DNA of 64,000 nt from Sphingobacterium sp. LZ7M1 (GCF_024296865.1 NZ_CP101134.1:2294001-2358000); one strand, 5' to 3'; positions 52,071 through 61,986 are shown, numbered from the stretch's first letter. Program-made: numbers and translations. The notes: generated by a model from the letters alone, not told the origin.

Positions 52071-53138
52071 ATGCGAAAGATCATTCATATCGACATGGAT
52101 GCGTTTTATGCTTCTGTGGAACAGCGCGATTTCCCTGAATTTAGAGGAAAGCCCCTTGCTGTCGGCGGTTCGCCAGATGGCAGGGGAGTTGTGGCCACTG
52201 CAAGCTATGAAGCCCGGAAATTTGGTGTGAAATCAGCAATGTCTTCCCGTATGGCTTTGCAACTGTGCCCACATTTACTTTTAACCTATCCGAGATTTGA
52301 TGTCTATAAGGAGGTTTCTAATCATATACGTTCCATATTCAGCCGATATACGGACTTGATCGAGCCTTTGTCCTTAGATGAGGCCTATTTGGATGTAACA
52401 GAAGATAAGCAGGGGATAGGTTCAGCAATTGAAATAGCGAAGCAAATTAAAGATGCCATTTCTGAAGAACTGGGTTTAACCGCCTCTGCTGGGGTTTCGG
52501 TCAATAAGTTTGTGGCTAAAATCGCCTCCGATTTCCAGAAACCTGATGGCTTGACTTTTATTGGGCCTTCGAAGATCGTTTCATTTCTGGAAAAATTGCC
52601 TATCGAGAAGTTCTTTGGAGTCGGAAAAGTAACGGCCAAAAAGATGAACCAAATGGGGATATTCAATGGACATGACCTGAAGAGGTTTTCGGAAATAGAG
52701 ATGATCCAGCATTTCGGAAAGTCGGGAAAGTTCTTCTATCAAATTGTCCGTGGGGAGGATAACCGCCCTGTTAAACCCAATAGGATCAGTAAGTCCATCG
52801 GGGTGGAAGATACTTTTGAGACGGACCTAAGGGAACGGGAGGATATGGTGGAAGAGATAAAAAGGATTTCAAGCAAATTATTCAAGCGCCTCAAAAAAGC
52901 AGAGAAGTTTGGTAAGACCATTACCTTAAAGGTGAAGTTCGGAGATTTTACGCAGATTACAAGAAGCCGGACCTTTTTCACGCCCATGGAACAGCTCGTG
53001 GATATCGAGAATCAAGCCCTGGACCTTTTGAATAAACTGGATCTGCAAGAAAGTCGGGTCAGATTACTGGGAGTTACGATTTCGAATTTTCATGATTTAG
53101 AAGCTGTGGAAGAGGGATATCAATTGACTCTATTCTAG
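52071..53138 (+). CDS. dinB: DNA polymerase IV (Y-family, DinB)
   Basis: A 355-residue Y-family polymerase. The ATG at 52071 is chosen over the longer frame from 52023 because MRKIIHIDMDAFYASVEQ is the canonical Pol IV start. The catalytic carboxylates are Asp8 (with Asp10) in HIDMDAF and the SLDEAYLDV pair (near 104-105). The thumb and little-finger regions are present, including GVGKVTAKKMNQMGI and the C-terminal end YQLTLF, a likely beta-clamp-binding motif. It performs translesion synthesis. Its end overlaps the convergent exonuclease gene by 9 bp. Confidence 0.96.
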   Translation: MRKIIHIDMDAFYASVEQRDFPEFRGKPLAVGGSPDGRGVVATASYEARKFGVKSAMSSRMALQLCPHLLLTYPRFDVYKEVSNHIRSIFSRYTDLIEPLSLDEAYLDVTEDKQGIGSAIEIAKQIKDAISEELGLTASAGVSVNKFVAKIASDFQKPDGLTFIGPSKIVSFLEKLPIEKFFGVGKVTAKKMNQMGIFNGHDLKRFSEIEMIQHFGKSGKFFYQIVRGEDNRPVKPNRISKSIGVEDTFETDLREREDMVEEIKRISSKLFKRLKKAEKFGKTITLKVKFGDFTQITRSRTFFTPMEQLVDIENQALDLLNKLDLQESRVRLLGVTISNFHDLEAVEEGYQLTLF

Positions 53139-54521
53139 AGAAGGAACACCTTTTAATTGCAGGACTTTGTTGGGATATAATGTTGCATAGCTTTCTGCCA
53201 AGTGGTTCATGTAAAAGTTATTGATCACCAAATCATCTTGACTGACAATGTTGTCTATATCCATGTTTTCATCATCATTCTCAACGAATCCAATAGCATA
53301 TACCTTATTGTCCTTATAATATACATAGCTTTTCTCGTTCATGTTCCTTCCTTTGTCCAATATCACAAAACTACGTTTTTGGTCGGTCAAGGACTCAATA
53401 GCTTGGGTTACCTTGAGATTGTACTCCTCCAATTCGGGTAATGTTTTGTTCGAGGGGACATCCTTAGATTCCTTCGGTACATTTGGATTGGAAAAAAATG
53501 AGCATAAACGAAGATCAAGTTCGAATTCCTGGACCAATTTGAGTAAAAGCTGTGTTGATTCATGAACGCTATTGAAATAGTAGATGGGTTTTACATTTTT
53601 GCGAACCTGGCAAATGGAAAGCCTGATATATCCATTTTGATCTTCATAGTCCAATAGACCGTATTTGGGTTCAAACTTCTTTAGAGCTCGGTTGTAGATC
53701 GGCCAGTTCTTCTTGATCAGGTGGCACTCCAATAGAAATGCCATTAATTCAGTTCCAGTTTCCTGGAATTCAATATAGCAGATTTCATTGATAAAGCTTT
53801 GTCTCCTTTGTCCTGTATTATTTCCCGTAAAATGGGAAATCACCCTTTTCTTAATATTGTTTGCTTTACCGACATAGATGATCTTGGAACTGGAATTCTT
53901 AAAGATATATACTCCGGTACTCATGGGAAGGTTATTGACCTGCTCTGAAGAAATATGGGTCGGGATTCGCTGCTCCTTAGCCTTATGTTTGATGGAATTT
54001 TCAATAATTTGATGGCTATCGGCTTCCTGAAGTTGCTGGAATAGGGTAACCGTAGCTTCGGCATCTCCCTTCGCACGGTGCCTATCCTGTATGTCAATGC
54101 CTAAGGATTGGCAAAGACGCCCAAGACTATATGAATTAAGGTTTGGAAAGATCTTTTTTGATAACCTGACAGTACAGAGCCTGGATGTTTTCCAGTCGTA
54201 ACCTGAATTCTTCAGTGAAGATTGGATGAAGGAATAATCGAAATGTACGTTATGGGCAACAAAAATCTTGTTCTCCAAGAGATTAAAGACCATTTCTGCC
54301 ACATCAGCAAAAACAGGGGAGTCCTTGACCATTTCATCTGTAATGCCCGTAAGGGCTTGGATATGGAATGGAATAGGTTGTTCAGGATTGATTAAGGTGC
54401 TATATTCGTTTATTACCCGATCGCCATCATATATGAAAATAGCTATTTCAGTAATTTGACTGGCAGAGGCATAACCACCAGTGGTTTCGATATCGACTAT
54501 AGCAAAGTGTGAAGACTCCAT
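53130..54521 (-). CDS. DnaQ-like 3'-5' exonuclease fused to a GIY-YIG (UvrC/Cho-like) endonuclease
   Basis: A 463-residue fusion. Residues 1-175 form a DEDDh exonuclease: DIETTGG (Asp10, Glu12), HNVHFDYSF, and HRAKGDAEAT supplying the His/Asp pair. Residues about 198-275 form a GIY-YIG domain (LPMSTGVYIFKNSSSKIIYVGKANNIKKRV), as in UvrC and Cho. The remaining C-terminus (275-463) is unassigned. The combination suggests a repair or processing nuclease with proofreading-like trimming. It overlaps dinB convergently at the 3' ends, a mild hint of shared DNA-damage roles. Confidence 0.9.
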   Translation of the reverse strand: MESSHFAIVDIETTGGYASASQITEIAIFIYDGDRVINEYSTLINPEQPIPFHIQALTGITDEMVKDSPVFADVAEMVFNLLENKIFVAHNVHFDYSFIQSSLKNSGYDWKTSRLCTVRLSKKIFPNLNSYSLGRLCQSLGIDIQDRHRAKGDAEATVTLFQQLQEADSHQIIENSIKHKAKEQRIPTHISSEQVNNLPMSTGVYIFKNSSSKIIYVGKANNIKKRVISHFTGNNTGQRRQSFINEICYIEFQETGTELMAFLLECHLIKKNWPIYNRALKKFEPKYGLLDYEDQNGYIRLSICQVRKNVKPIYYFNSVHESTQLLLKLVQEFELDLRLCSFFSNPNVPKESKDVPSNKTLPELEEYNLKVTQAIESLTDQKRSFVILDKGRNMNEKSYVYYKDNKVYAIGFVENDDENMDIDNIVSQDDLVINNFYMNHLAESYATLYPNKVLQLKGVPSLE

Positions 54522-54527
54522 TAAACA

Positions 54528-54574
54528 AAAATAATACTAATAATTTTATTTACTAAAATTATTAGTATTATTTT
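54528..54574 (-). terminator. Intrinsic terminator after asnA with an AT-rich 21-bp stem
   Basis: Perfect 21-bp arms at 54528-54548 and 54554-54574 (core AATAATACTAATAATTTT), loop TTTAC, with T-runs on the minus strand. It ends 6 bp before the exonuclease start and may also affect that promoter. Confidence 0.85.
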
Positions 54575-54591
54575 CGATTAATCTTTAAAGA

Positions 54592-55596
54592 TTATAGTAA
54601 TTCAACTCCTTGGTCTAGGAGTTCTTCTTTTTTCTTTGGATCCCAGATACTTACTTGAACCTCTCCAATATGTTTTAATTTCAACATAAACATACAGATT
54701 CTGGATTGACCGATACCACCACCAATGGATTCTGGCAATAGATCGTTCAATAACATCTGGTGGAAGGTCAATTTTTGACGGTCTAGGCTGTTTCTGATTT
54801 CCAATTGGGTCATCAGTGCTTTTTTATCGACACGGATTCCCATAGATGATAGTTCAAAGGCAGAACCAAGGATAGGGTTCCATACCAAGATATCACCGTT
54901 TAATCCTCTGTATCCAAGGCTATTGTCTGTGCTCCAATCATCATAATCCGCTGCACGGCCATCATGGGCAAGCCCGTTGGAAAGAGCGCCTCCGATACCA
55001 TATAGGAATACGGCCCCATATTCTTTTGAGATAGCGTTTTCACGCTCTTTAGGAGATAGGTGCGGATAAGCTAATAACAATTCTTCGGAAGAAATGAACT
55101 TGATTTCTTTTGGAAGGATAGTCTCAACGTGTGGATATTTTTCGGCAACTGCTTGTTCGGTAGAATAGATTACACCGTAGATCTTTTCTACAGTTTCTTT
55201 CAGGAAATCAAGATTACGGTCATCATAGCGGATGCATTTTTCCCAATCCCATTGATCCACATATATAGAATGGATCGGGGAGTAATCTTCATCGGGGCGT
55301 AATGCTCGCATATCAGTTAGGATACCTTCTCCAGGTTCCATTTCCAATTCTTTCAATCTGATTCTTTTCCATTTTGCCAATGAGTGCACTACAACGGCTC
55401 TTTGGTCTGATAATGATTTGATCGGAAAAGACACAGGTCTCTCGATTCCATTTAAATCATCGTTAATTCCTGTCCCATCCAAAACCACTATTGGTGAAGA
55501 AACAGGTGTGAGGTTTAATACTTCCTTCAATCGAGATGCAAATGTTTCCTTAACAAACGTGATCGCTTGCTCTCTTTTTAAAATATGACGTCCCAT
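54592..55596 (-). CDS. asnA: Aspartate-ammonia ligase (asparagine synthetase A)
   Basis: A 334-residue class II aminoacyl-tRNA-synthetase-like enzyme that makes asparagine from aspartate and ammonia with ATP. Characteristic blocks are VVLDGTGINDDLNGIERPV near 38-56, HSLAKWKR, MRALRPDED, HSIYVDQWDWEK, and the C-terminal GGGIGQSR. Length is normal. It is at the distal end of a minus-strand cluster with pabB and purA, separated from pabB by 143 bp. Confidence 0.96.
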   Translation of the reverse strand: MGRHILKREQAITFVKETFASRLKEVLNLTPVSSPIVVLDGTGINDDLNGIERPVSFPIKSLSDQRAVVVHSLAKWKRIRLKELEMEPGEGILTDMRALRPDEDYSPIHSIYVDQWDWEKCIRYDDRNLDFLKETVEKIYGVIYSTEQAVAEKYPHVETILPKEIKFISSEELLLAYPHLSPKERENAISKEYGAVFLYGIGGALSNGLAHDGRAADYDDWSTDNSLGYRGLNGDILVWNPILGSAFELSSMGIRVDKKALMTQLEIRNSLDRQKLTFHQMLLNDLLPESIGGGIGQSRICMFMLKLKHIGEVQVSIWDPKKKEELLDQGVELL

Positions 55597-55739
55597 TAAA
55601 AATTTTACAATATAAACATAGTTTAGTAAGACATCTGTCCACTAATTTTCATAATCGAAACAAAAATAACAAAATGTTAATGATTTGCAGATTTTATTGA
55701 AAAAATAACTACAATATATTGGGTATCTGATGAATTTAT

Positions 55740-57020
55740 TTAAAGCTTTTGTTCTAAAGCTTTCAAAATCGCACTTGCTTTGGTATAACATTCGGCGAAT
55801 TCATGTGCTGCATTGGCATCTACAGTGATGGCACTGCCGGTATGGAAGGATAGGTATTGTTGGGTTTTATTGAAGAGAATGGTACGGATGACCACGTTAA
55901 AGTCAAAATCACCGTCAGCAGAAAAGTATCCAATAGCACCTGAATACACTCCGCGACGTGATGTTTCGTATTTATCACATAATTTCATGGCTGAAATCTT
56001 TGGTGCGCCAGTCATTGAACCTGCCGGAAAGGTGTTACGGATAACTTCAGTTTCAGTTAGGCTTTCATCCATTTCGCAAGATACCGTGGAAATCATTTGG
56101 TGGACATGCTCAAAGGTATAGATTCCGAGTTTCTCCGTCACCTCAACTGTTCCCGGAATGGCACTTCTCGTCAGGTCATTTCGAACGAGATCCACAATCA
56201 TGACGTTCTCTGCAATCTCTTTGGGATTTCTTGCAAGATTGTTCCTCAACTCTTCATCTTCTTTTGCATTCTTTCCTCGAGCTGCAGTTCCTTTGATCGG
56301 TTGGGAAACCAAAGTTTTTCCTCTTTTTGCAAGAAAGCGTTCGGGAGAAGCGCTGATGACGTACTTGTCCCTGACCTTGATGAAAGATGAGAATGGAGTA
56401 GGGGAAAGGCTATTCAAACGTAGGTACAGGGCCTCAGGATTATCAATCTCTGCCTGCTCATCATAAAACTCCTGACAGAGGTTGGCTTCATATATATCAC
56501 CCTGATAAATATGCCTTTGGATATTATTGAAAGCATCAAAATATGCCGCTTGATTCATTCTAGGCTGTATTTTGCCCTTAAATTGATAATGCAGATCCAA
56601 GCTTGGGAACATACTGATCTCTTCAAATGTTTTTTGAGGATCCTCCGCAGTTATACTGATTGAATCCTTGTTCAATTCAATTAATATCTGAGGAATAAAG
56701 AAGTACGCATCTGGAAAACCAAGTGGGTTAGGGTGGTTAGTTTGAAGATCTTCGACCTCGTTTTTGAGATCATAACTAAGAAATCCCGGTATCAAAGTGT
56801 TTGGATACCGGGATTTAAAGTTTTCTAGATCAGTAAAGACTGATCCTACATTGGCTGAGAATTCTTCCTTAGCACCAATGGCTAATAGATTCCCAATCTT
56901 TGAATATTGATTTTGGAAACCATTTGATTGAAAAAGACATACCGTATCAAATCCTTTAGACCAATTAAGTGCCTGAAGTAAAAATGTAGAAGAGTCCGTT
57001 TCAAAAATGGCTTTTGCCAT
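55740..57020 (-). CDS. pabB: Aminodeoxychorismate synthase component I (PabB)
   Basis: A 426-residue chorismate-binding enzyme. The diagnostic PIKGTAARG motif (the Lys that PabB uses for catalysis, where TrpE has PIAGT) is near 240-248. Downstream are RNDL, EHVHQMISTV and FPAGSMTGAPK, all typical. With a glutamine amidotransferase partner (PabA, not in this window) it makes 4-amino-4-deoxychorismate for folate. The stop of purA lies 5 bp upstream, so they share a transcript. Confidence 0.95.
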   Translation of the reverse strand: MAKAIFETDSSTFLLQALNWSKGFDTVCLFQSNGFQNQYSKIGNLLAIGAKEEFSANVGSVFTDLENFKSRYPNTLIPGFLSYDLKNEVEDLQTNHPNPLGFPDAYFFIPQILIELNKDSISITAEDPQKTFEEISMFPSLDLHYQFKGKIQPRMNQAAYFDAFNNIQRHIYQGDIYEANLCQEFYDEQAEIDNPEALYLRLNSLSPTPFSSFIKVRDKYVISASPERFLAKRGKTLVSQPIKGTAARGKNAKEDEELRNNLARNPKEIAENVMIVDLVRNDLTRSAIPGTVEVTEKLGIYTFEHVHQMISTVSCEMDESLTETEVIRNTFPAGSMTGAPKISAMKLCDKYETSRRGVYSGAIGYFSADGDFDFNVVIRTILFNKTQQYLSFHTGSAITVDANAAHEFAECYTKASAILKALEQKL

Positions 57021-57025
57021 ATTTC

Positions 57026-58297
57026 TTATAAAACAATAGTTTGCGTACGATCTGGACCTACTGACAAATACTTAATTGGCACATTCAATTCTTGTTCTAA
57101 GAAAGCAATGTAATTGTTCAATGCAGCTGGAATTTCATCTTTACTACGGATACCAGTTAAATCTGTATTCCATCCTTCAACTTCTTTCAGGATAGGCTCA
57201 GGTTGGTGAGTTATGATTTCATATGGCATGTAATCGATAGTTTCACCTTGGTATTTATAGTGTGTACAAACGTAGATCTTGTCAAAAGTATCCAATACAT
57301 CCGCTTTCATCATGATCAATTCAGTAACACCGTTGATCATAATGGCATATTTCAATGCAGGAAGATCAATCCATCCGGTACGACGAGCTCTACCTGTAGT
57401 CGCGCCAAACTCATGACCTAATTGGCGTAATTTCTCGCCAGTTTCATTTTCAAGTTCTGTCGGGAATGGACCGCCACCTACACGAGTTGCATAAGCTTTA
57501 AAGATTCCGAATACTTCACCGATTTTGTTTGGAGCAATTCCTAAACCTGTACAAGCACCAGCAGTAGTGGTATTTGAAGAAGTTACGAATGGATAAGAAC
57601 CGAAGTCAACATCCAGAAGAGTTCCCTGTGCACCTTCTGCCAACACACGTTTACCATCTTTTAGGTATTGGTTTACAAGGTGTTCAGAATCTACATGAGG
57701 GATAGATTTCAAGAATTCAATAGCATCCATGAACGCTTTTTCCTTTTCAGAAAAATCAGGAATCTCACCATAGTGAGCTAACATGGAAAGGTGCTTTTGC
57801 TTAAGTTTTTCGTAACGCTCCATAAAGTCGGGAAGAGTTGTATCTCCGACTCTTAAGCCATTACGGCCAGTTTTGTCCATATAAGTAGGACCGATACCTT
57901 TAAGTGTAGAACCGATCTTACCAGCGCCCATATTAGATTCAGATGCTGCATCCAATAGTTGATGGGTTGGTAAAATTAAGTGTGCTTTACGCGCAATTAC
58001 CAAGTTTCCTTTACCAACTGGATCGAATCCAGCGGCTTTAAGGTTGTCCAATTCTCTTTTCAGGATGATAGGGTCGATTACAACGCCGTTACCGATTAGG
58101 TTTAGGGTTCCTTCATTGAAGATTCCTGAAGGAATAGTGTTCAATACAAATTTCTTGTTGTCAAACTCTAAAGTGTGTCCCGCGTTTGGTCCGCCTTGGA
58201 AGCGAGCGATCAAATCATATTTTGGACAAAAAACATCAACGATTTTTCCTTTTCCCTCGTCTCCCCACTGCAATCCCAATAGCACATCAACTTGCAT
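57026..58297 (-). CDS. purA: Adenylosuccinate synthetase
   Basis: A 423-residue GTP-dependent enzyme, normal in length, that converts IMP and aspartate to adenylosuccinate, the first committed step to AMP. The P-loop-like GDEGKGK (12-18) is at the N-terminus; IGSTLKGIGPTYMDKTGR and the C-terminal LSVGPDRTQTI are conserved. pabB follows 5 bp downstream. In other bacteria PurA is inhibited by (p)ppGpp, which fits its neighbourhood with the RelA/SpoT gene; that link is only suggestive. Confidence 0.97.
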   Translation of the reverse strand: MQVDVLLGLQWGDEGKGKIVDVFCPKYDLIARFQGGPNAGHTLEFDNKKFVLNTIPSGIFNEGTLNLIGNGVVIDPIILKRELDNLKAAGFDPVGKGNLVIARKAHLILPTHQLLDAASESNMGAGKIGSTLKGIGPTYMDKTGRNGLRVGDTTLPDFMERYEKLKQKHLSMLAHYGEIPDFSEKEKAFMDAIEFLKSIPHVDSEHLVNQYLKDGKRVLAEGAQGTLLDVDFGSYPFVTSSNTTTAGACTGLGIAPNKIGEVFGIFKAYATRVGGGPFPTELENETGEKLRQLGHEFGATTGRARRTGWIDLPALKYAIMINGVTELIMMKADVLDTFDKIYVCTHYKYQGETIDYMPYEIITHQPEPILKEVEGWNTDLTGIRSKDEIPAALNNYIAFLEQELNVPIKYLSVGPDRTQTIVL

Positions 58298-58357
58298 AGT
58301 ATTACTTGAAATTTATTAGTTAAAATTTATTTTGTTTATTCACGAATCAAAAAAAAA

Positions 58358-58391
58358 TTCGGAAAAAGGTGCTCATGTGCCTTTTTCCGAA
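58358..58391 (-). terminator. Intrinsic terminator of the Fur-family gene
   Basis: TTCGGAAAAAGG (58358-58369) pairs with CCTTTTTCCGAA (58380-58391). On the minus strand a long T-run follows. Confidence 0.93.
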
Positions 58392-58423
58392 CAAAGGTAT
58401 ATATTAATTCCTCGAATGTTAAA

Positions 58424-58918
58424 TTAATTTGAAATTACTGCTTCTTTTACGGGTGCCTCTTGGTTGAGTTTACTTTTTCTGCAGTCAGCACAGATTCCAT
58501 ATAGGTTTAGGGAATGGTGCTTGATATCAAAATTCAATAGGTCGCCAATCATGGATTGGATCTGGTAAACCCTAGGGTCACAAAACTCCACTACTTTATT
58601 GCATTCGATGCAGATAACGTGGTCATGTTGTTTGTAACCATACGATTTTTCAAACTGAGCCATATTGCGGCCAAACTGATGTTTGGTCACCAAGTCACAT
58701 GATACCAGTAATTCTAGGGTATTATATACCGTCGCTCTACTTACACGGTATTTTTTGTTTTTCATGTGGATATATAGAGATTCTACATCGAAATGGTCTG
58801 ATCTCGAGTAGATTTCTTCTAAGATTGCATAACGCTCAGGTGTTTTTCTGAGATTTTTGTTTTCTAAATAGGCTTCAAAAATCTTCTTTACGGTTTCGTA
58901 ATTTTCCCCTTGTTTCAT
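58424..58918 (-). CDS. Fur-family metalloregulator
   Basis: A 164-residue regulator with a winged helix (about 15-85; [40 protein letters not shown]) and a C-terminal dimerisation/metal domain. [17 protein letters not shown] and GICADC provide two CxxC zinc sites; His and Asp ligands are also present. It could be Fur, PerR or Zur; the pattern does not decide. Its gene lies between the RelA/SpoT and purA genes, with its own terminator, so metal control of these neighbours is not implied. Confidence 0.92.
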   Translation of the reverse strand: MKQGENYETVKKIFEAYLENKNLRKTPERYAILEEIYSRSDHFDVESLYIHMKNKKYRVSRATVYNTLELLVSCDLVTKHQFGRNMAQFEKSYGYKQHDHVICIECNKVVEFCDPRVYQIQSMIGDLLNFDIKHHSLNLYGICADCRKSKLNQEAPVKEAVISN

Positions 58919-58999
58919 AAGGTATTTCCTTTATAAGTTCCAAATTTACCAAAATAGGATGGTAATATCCATGTGAAAATGTCAAGACCTTGTAAGTCT

Positions 59000-61204
59000 T
59001 TAGTTTTCTGACTCATATCGTGTTACTCCAGTAATGCCTGGAATCTGTTTCAAATGCTTGATTAAACTATCTAATTGATTGGTGTCGTTTACAAAGACCA
59101 TAATATCCCCTTCAAATATCCCCTCGTTACTGGAAATGGATAGAGAGCGGATGTTCACCTTGAAGTCCTGTGAAATCACGGTTGTGATCTTATTTACTAA
59201 GCCCACATCATCAATACCGACGATCTTCAACCCGGTTAAGAAGGCAACATTATTGTGCAATGATGCCCATTTAGCTTTTAATATCCTATAGCCATAGTTA
59301 GCCATCAACTTCGAAGCATTCGGACAGCTGGTGCGGTGGATCTTAATGCCATCATTGACTGTCAAGAAACCAAAAATATCATCACCAGGGATTGGGTTAC
59401 AGCATGGTGCCAATGTATAATCGACTTTCTGATAATCATCGCCGATCAGGATGGTATCATCCTTTTTGTTGATCTTCTCAACCAACCCATTGATATGGGA
59501 TTGGAATTGATTCTGATTTGCGTCTTCAGAACGCTCATTGGCAACAAAATTTCTAAGGTTCTTAATATCGATAGCTCCCTTTGCTACATTATAGAATAGC
59601 TCCTGCGAACTAGGGAATTTAAAGAAATTAGCGATTTTATTGATGTTTTCCGTGTTGTAGGTAATCTTTAGAGATTTCAGTTTTCTTTCCAAGATCTCCT
59701 TACCGTCCTCAGCTACACGGCGTTTCTCTTCCTTCAAGGAAGATTTGATTTTTGACTTCGCCTTTGCCGTTACAACAAAGTTTAGCCAATCTTCTTTTGG
59801 AGTCTGTTTGCTGGAGGTGATAATCTCTACCTGATCGCCATTTAGAAGTTCATGGCTCAGGGGCACCAATTTATGGTTTACCTTGGCACCAATACAGGTT
59901 GCCCCAATATCGGTATGGATTTCAAAGGCAAAGTCAAGGGCCGTAGCACCGTTCGGAAGCTGCACCAAGGTACCTTTAGGCGTGAAGATAAAGATCTCGT
60001 CCGAGAACAAGTTCATTTTAAAATCATCCACAAAGTCCAGGGCGTTAGGTTCCGGATTGTTCAAGATATCACGTACCTTTTGGATCCATTGATCCAATCC
60101 ATTGTCAGAGTTCGACTCTTTATATTTCCAATGGGCAGCAAAACCTTTTTCGGCAATCTCATTCATCCTTCTTGTCCTGATCTGCACTTCTACCCATTGA
60201 CCTCTCGGGCCCATAACGGTAGTGTGCAAAGACTCATAGCCATTTGCCTTCGGAGAAGACACCCAGTCGCGCAAGCGGTCTGGATTCGGACGATAAAGGT
60301 CAGTTACGATTGAATATACCTTCCAACATTCTGTTTTTTCCTTTTCATCATCCGTATCAATGATGATCCTGATGGCGAATAGGTCATAAACCTCTTCAAA
60401 AGGAATGGACTTCTTGCGCATCTTGTTCCAGATGGAGTGGATGGACTTAGGTCTTCCAAAAACAGAAGCATTGATACCTTCTTCAGCAAGAATCTCCTGA
60501 ATAGGAGAAATGAAGTCAGCGATAAACTTTTCACGTTCAGCCTTCTTTTCATTCAGTTTCTTGGCGATAAACTTATACGTATCGGGATCCGTATATTTCA
60601 TCGAGAGGTCTTCCAGCTCAGATTTTATGGCATACAATCCCAGTCGATGGGCTAGGGGAGCATAAAGGTAGCTGGTTTCCGAAGCGATCTTCAATTGCTT
60701 ATGGCGGGCCATGAATTCCATGGTCCTCATATTATGAAGACGGTCAGCCAGTTTAATTAAGATTACCCTAACATCATCCGCTAGGGTCAAAAGCATTTTT
60801 CTAAAGTTCTCGGCTTGCATGGAACTGTTCGGGTCAAAGATCCCAGAGATCTTGGTCAGGCCGTCGATAATACGCACCACTTTTTTTCCGAACTGTTCTT
60901 CGATATCTTGAAGGGTAACACTAGTATCCTCAACAACATCATGTAGCAATGCACAAACAATAGAAGTAGTTCCAAGTCCGATTTCTTCTGCAGCGATCTG
61001 TGCTACAGCGATAGGATGGTAAATATAAGGTTCGCCAGATTTCCGGCGCATATCTTTATGGCTTTCCAGTGCTAAATCGAAGGCCTTTCTGATCTGTTGC
61101 TTATCTCCTTTTTGAAGAGTGGGCTTACAAGCCCTTAAAAGTGCGCGGTATCTTTTACGGATTTCCTTATTTTCAGCCTCAATATCAATCACATATTCTT
61201 CCAT
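59000..61204 (-). CDS. Bifunctional (p)ppGpp synthetase/hydrolase (RelA/SpoT homologue)
   Basis: A 734-residue Rel protein. The HD hydrolase domain (about 45-200) has the intact HDVVEDT motif. The synthetase domain (about 230-350) has RDWVSSPKANGYESLHTTV and EVQIRT. A TGS domain follows (about 390-450), then helical and zinc-finger-like regions (CCNPIPGD, HRTSCPN) and an ACT domain (about 655-734). Both catalytic centres look intact, so it is probably the main stringent-response enzyme. It is divergent from the DUF4294 gene. Confidence 0.95.
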   Translation of the reverse strand: MEEYVIDIEAENKEIRKRYRALLRACKPTLQKGDKQQIRKAFDLALESHKDMRRKSGEPYIYHPIAVAQIAAEEIGLGTTSIVCALLHDVVEDTSVTLQDIEEQFGKKVVRIIDGLTKISGIFDPNSSMQAENFRKMLLTLADDVRVILIKLADRLHNMRTMEFMARHKQLKIASETSYLYAPLAHRLGLYAIKSELEDLSMKYTDPDTYKFIAKKLNEKKAEREKFIADFISPIQEILAEEGINASVFGRPKSIHSIWNKMRKKSIPFEEVYDLFAIRIIIDTDDEKEKTECWKVYSIVTDLYRPNPDRLRDWVSSPKANGYESLHTTVMGPRGQWVEVQIRTRRMNEIAEKGFAAHWKYKESNSDNGLDQWIQKVRDILNNPEPNALDFVDDFKMNLFSDEIFIFTPKGTLVQLPNGATALDFAFEIHTDIGATCIGAKVNHKLVPLSHELLNGDQVEIITSSKQTPKEDWLNFVVTAKAKSKIKSSLKEEKRRVAEDGKEILERKLKSLKITYNTENINKIANFFKFPSSQELFYNVAKGAIDIKNLRNFVANERSEDANQNQFQSHINGLVEKINKKDDTILIGDDYQKVDYTLAPCCNPIPGDDIFGFLTVNDGIKIHRTSCPNASKLMANYGYRILKAKWASLHNNVAFLTGLKIVGIDDVGLVNKITTVISQDFKVNIRSLSISSNEGIFEGDIMVFVNDTNQLDSLIKHLKQIPGITGVTRYESEN

Positions 61205-61341
61205 AAAATTGCATTGCTATCAAAAAAAATAAAATAATTTGCTATATTTATTGAACAAATAATTAAAGATTTTATACTAAATTGTAAAGTATAAATATAC
61301 AGAAAAAAAATGAATTTTATCGCATAGGGCTTATTATATTG

Positions 61342-61986
61342 ATGATGTGTGGAAGTAACATAAAGTGGGTTTTTATCGCAGCGATCTTGTTTGTATTGCC
61401 AGGGATTGGCTTTGCTCAAACATTGATAAAACCTCAGTATGGACCGGGTAAACCTGAGGTGGTAGAACATTATGCAACTACAACCCTTGATAATGGTGAA
61501 GTTGTTCCTTGGTTCCCAATTGAGGAAGTTGTCATATACGCTAGGCGAACATTTAAAACAGAAGAAGACAGGCAGAAATATTTAAGGTTAAGAAGGAATG
61601 TGATTCGGGTTCTTCCTTATGCTATCTATGCCCAAAAAAGATATGAGCAATTAGACCGGGACTTAGCCTTGGCCAATTCAAGGCGTGAAGAGAAAAGATT
61701 GATCAAGGAGTGTGAGCGGGAAATCAAGGATAAGATCACTTCGGAAGTCAAGAACCTCAGCGTTTCTCAAGGTAAGATCTTGATCAAATTGATAGAAAGA
61801 CAGACTGGAAACACCAGTTATGACCTTGTAAAAGACATGAAAGGCGGTATCTCCGCATTTGTATATCAAGGTGTGGCCAAGATATTTGGCCATAATTTAA
61901 AGAGTACATATGATCCTCAGGAAGATTATGAGATAGAGAATATTATTCGCGAGTACGAACGTTCGCGGCCGATGGTAAAACGTTAA
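61342..61986 (+). CDS. Secreted DUF4294 protein
   Basis: A 214-residue protein of the DUF4294 family, restricted largely to Bacteroidota. The ATG at 61342 is preferred to the in-frame TTG at 61339, and a second ATG follows at 61345. An N-terminal signal peptide (cleavage near GFAQ) precedes the conserved block GEVVPWFPIEEVVIYARRTF and the helical pattern KYLRLRRNVIRVLPYAIYAQ. Function is unknown. The glutathione peroxidase gene follows 12 bp after the stop, so they are probably one transcript. Confidence 0.88.
   Translation: MMCGSNIKWVFIAAILFVLPGIGFAQTLIKPQYGPGKPEVVEHYATTTLDNGEVVPWFPIEEVVIYARRTFKTEEDRQKYLRLRRNVIRVLPYAIYAQKRYEQLDRDLALANSRREEKRLIKECEREIKDKITSEVKNLSVSQGKILIKLIERQTGNTSYDLVKDMKGGISAFVYQGVAKIFGHNLKSTYDPQEDYEIENIIREYERSRPMVKR

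Noticed and set aside
59852-60313. 153-residue plus-strand ORF inside the RelA/SpoT gene
   Set aside because: It lies entirely opposite the conserved synthetase and TGS domains and shows no protein-like features of its own.
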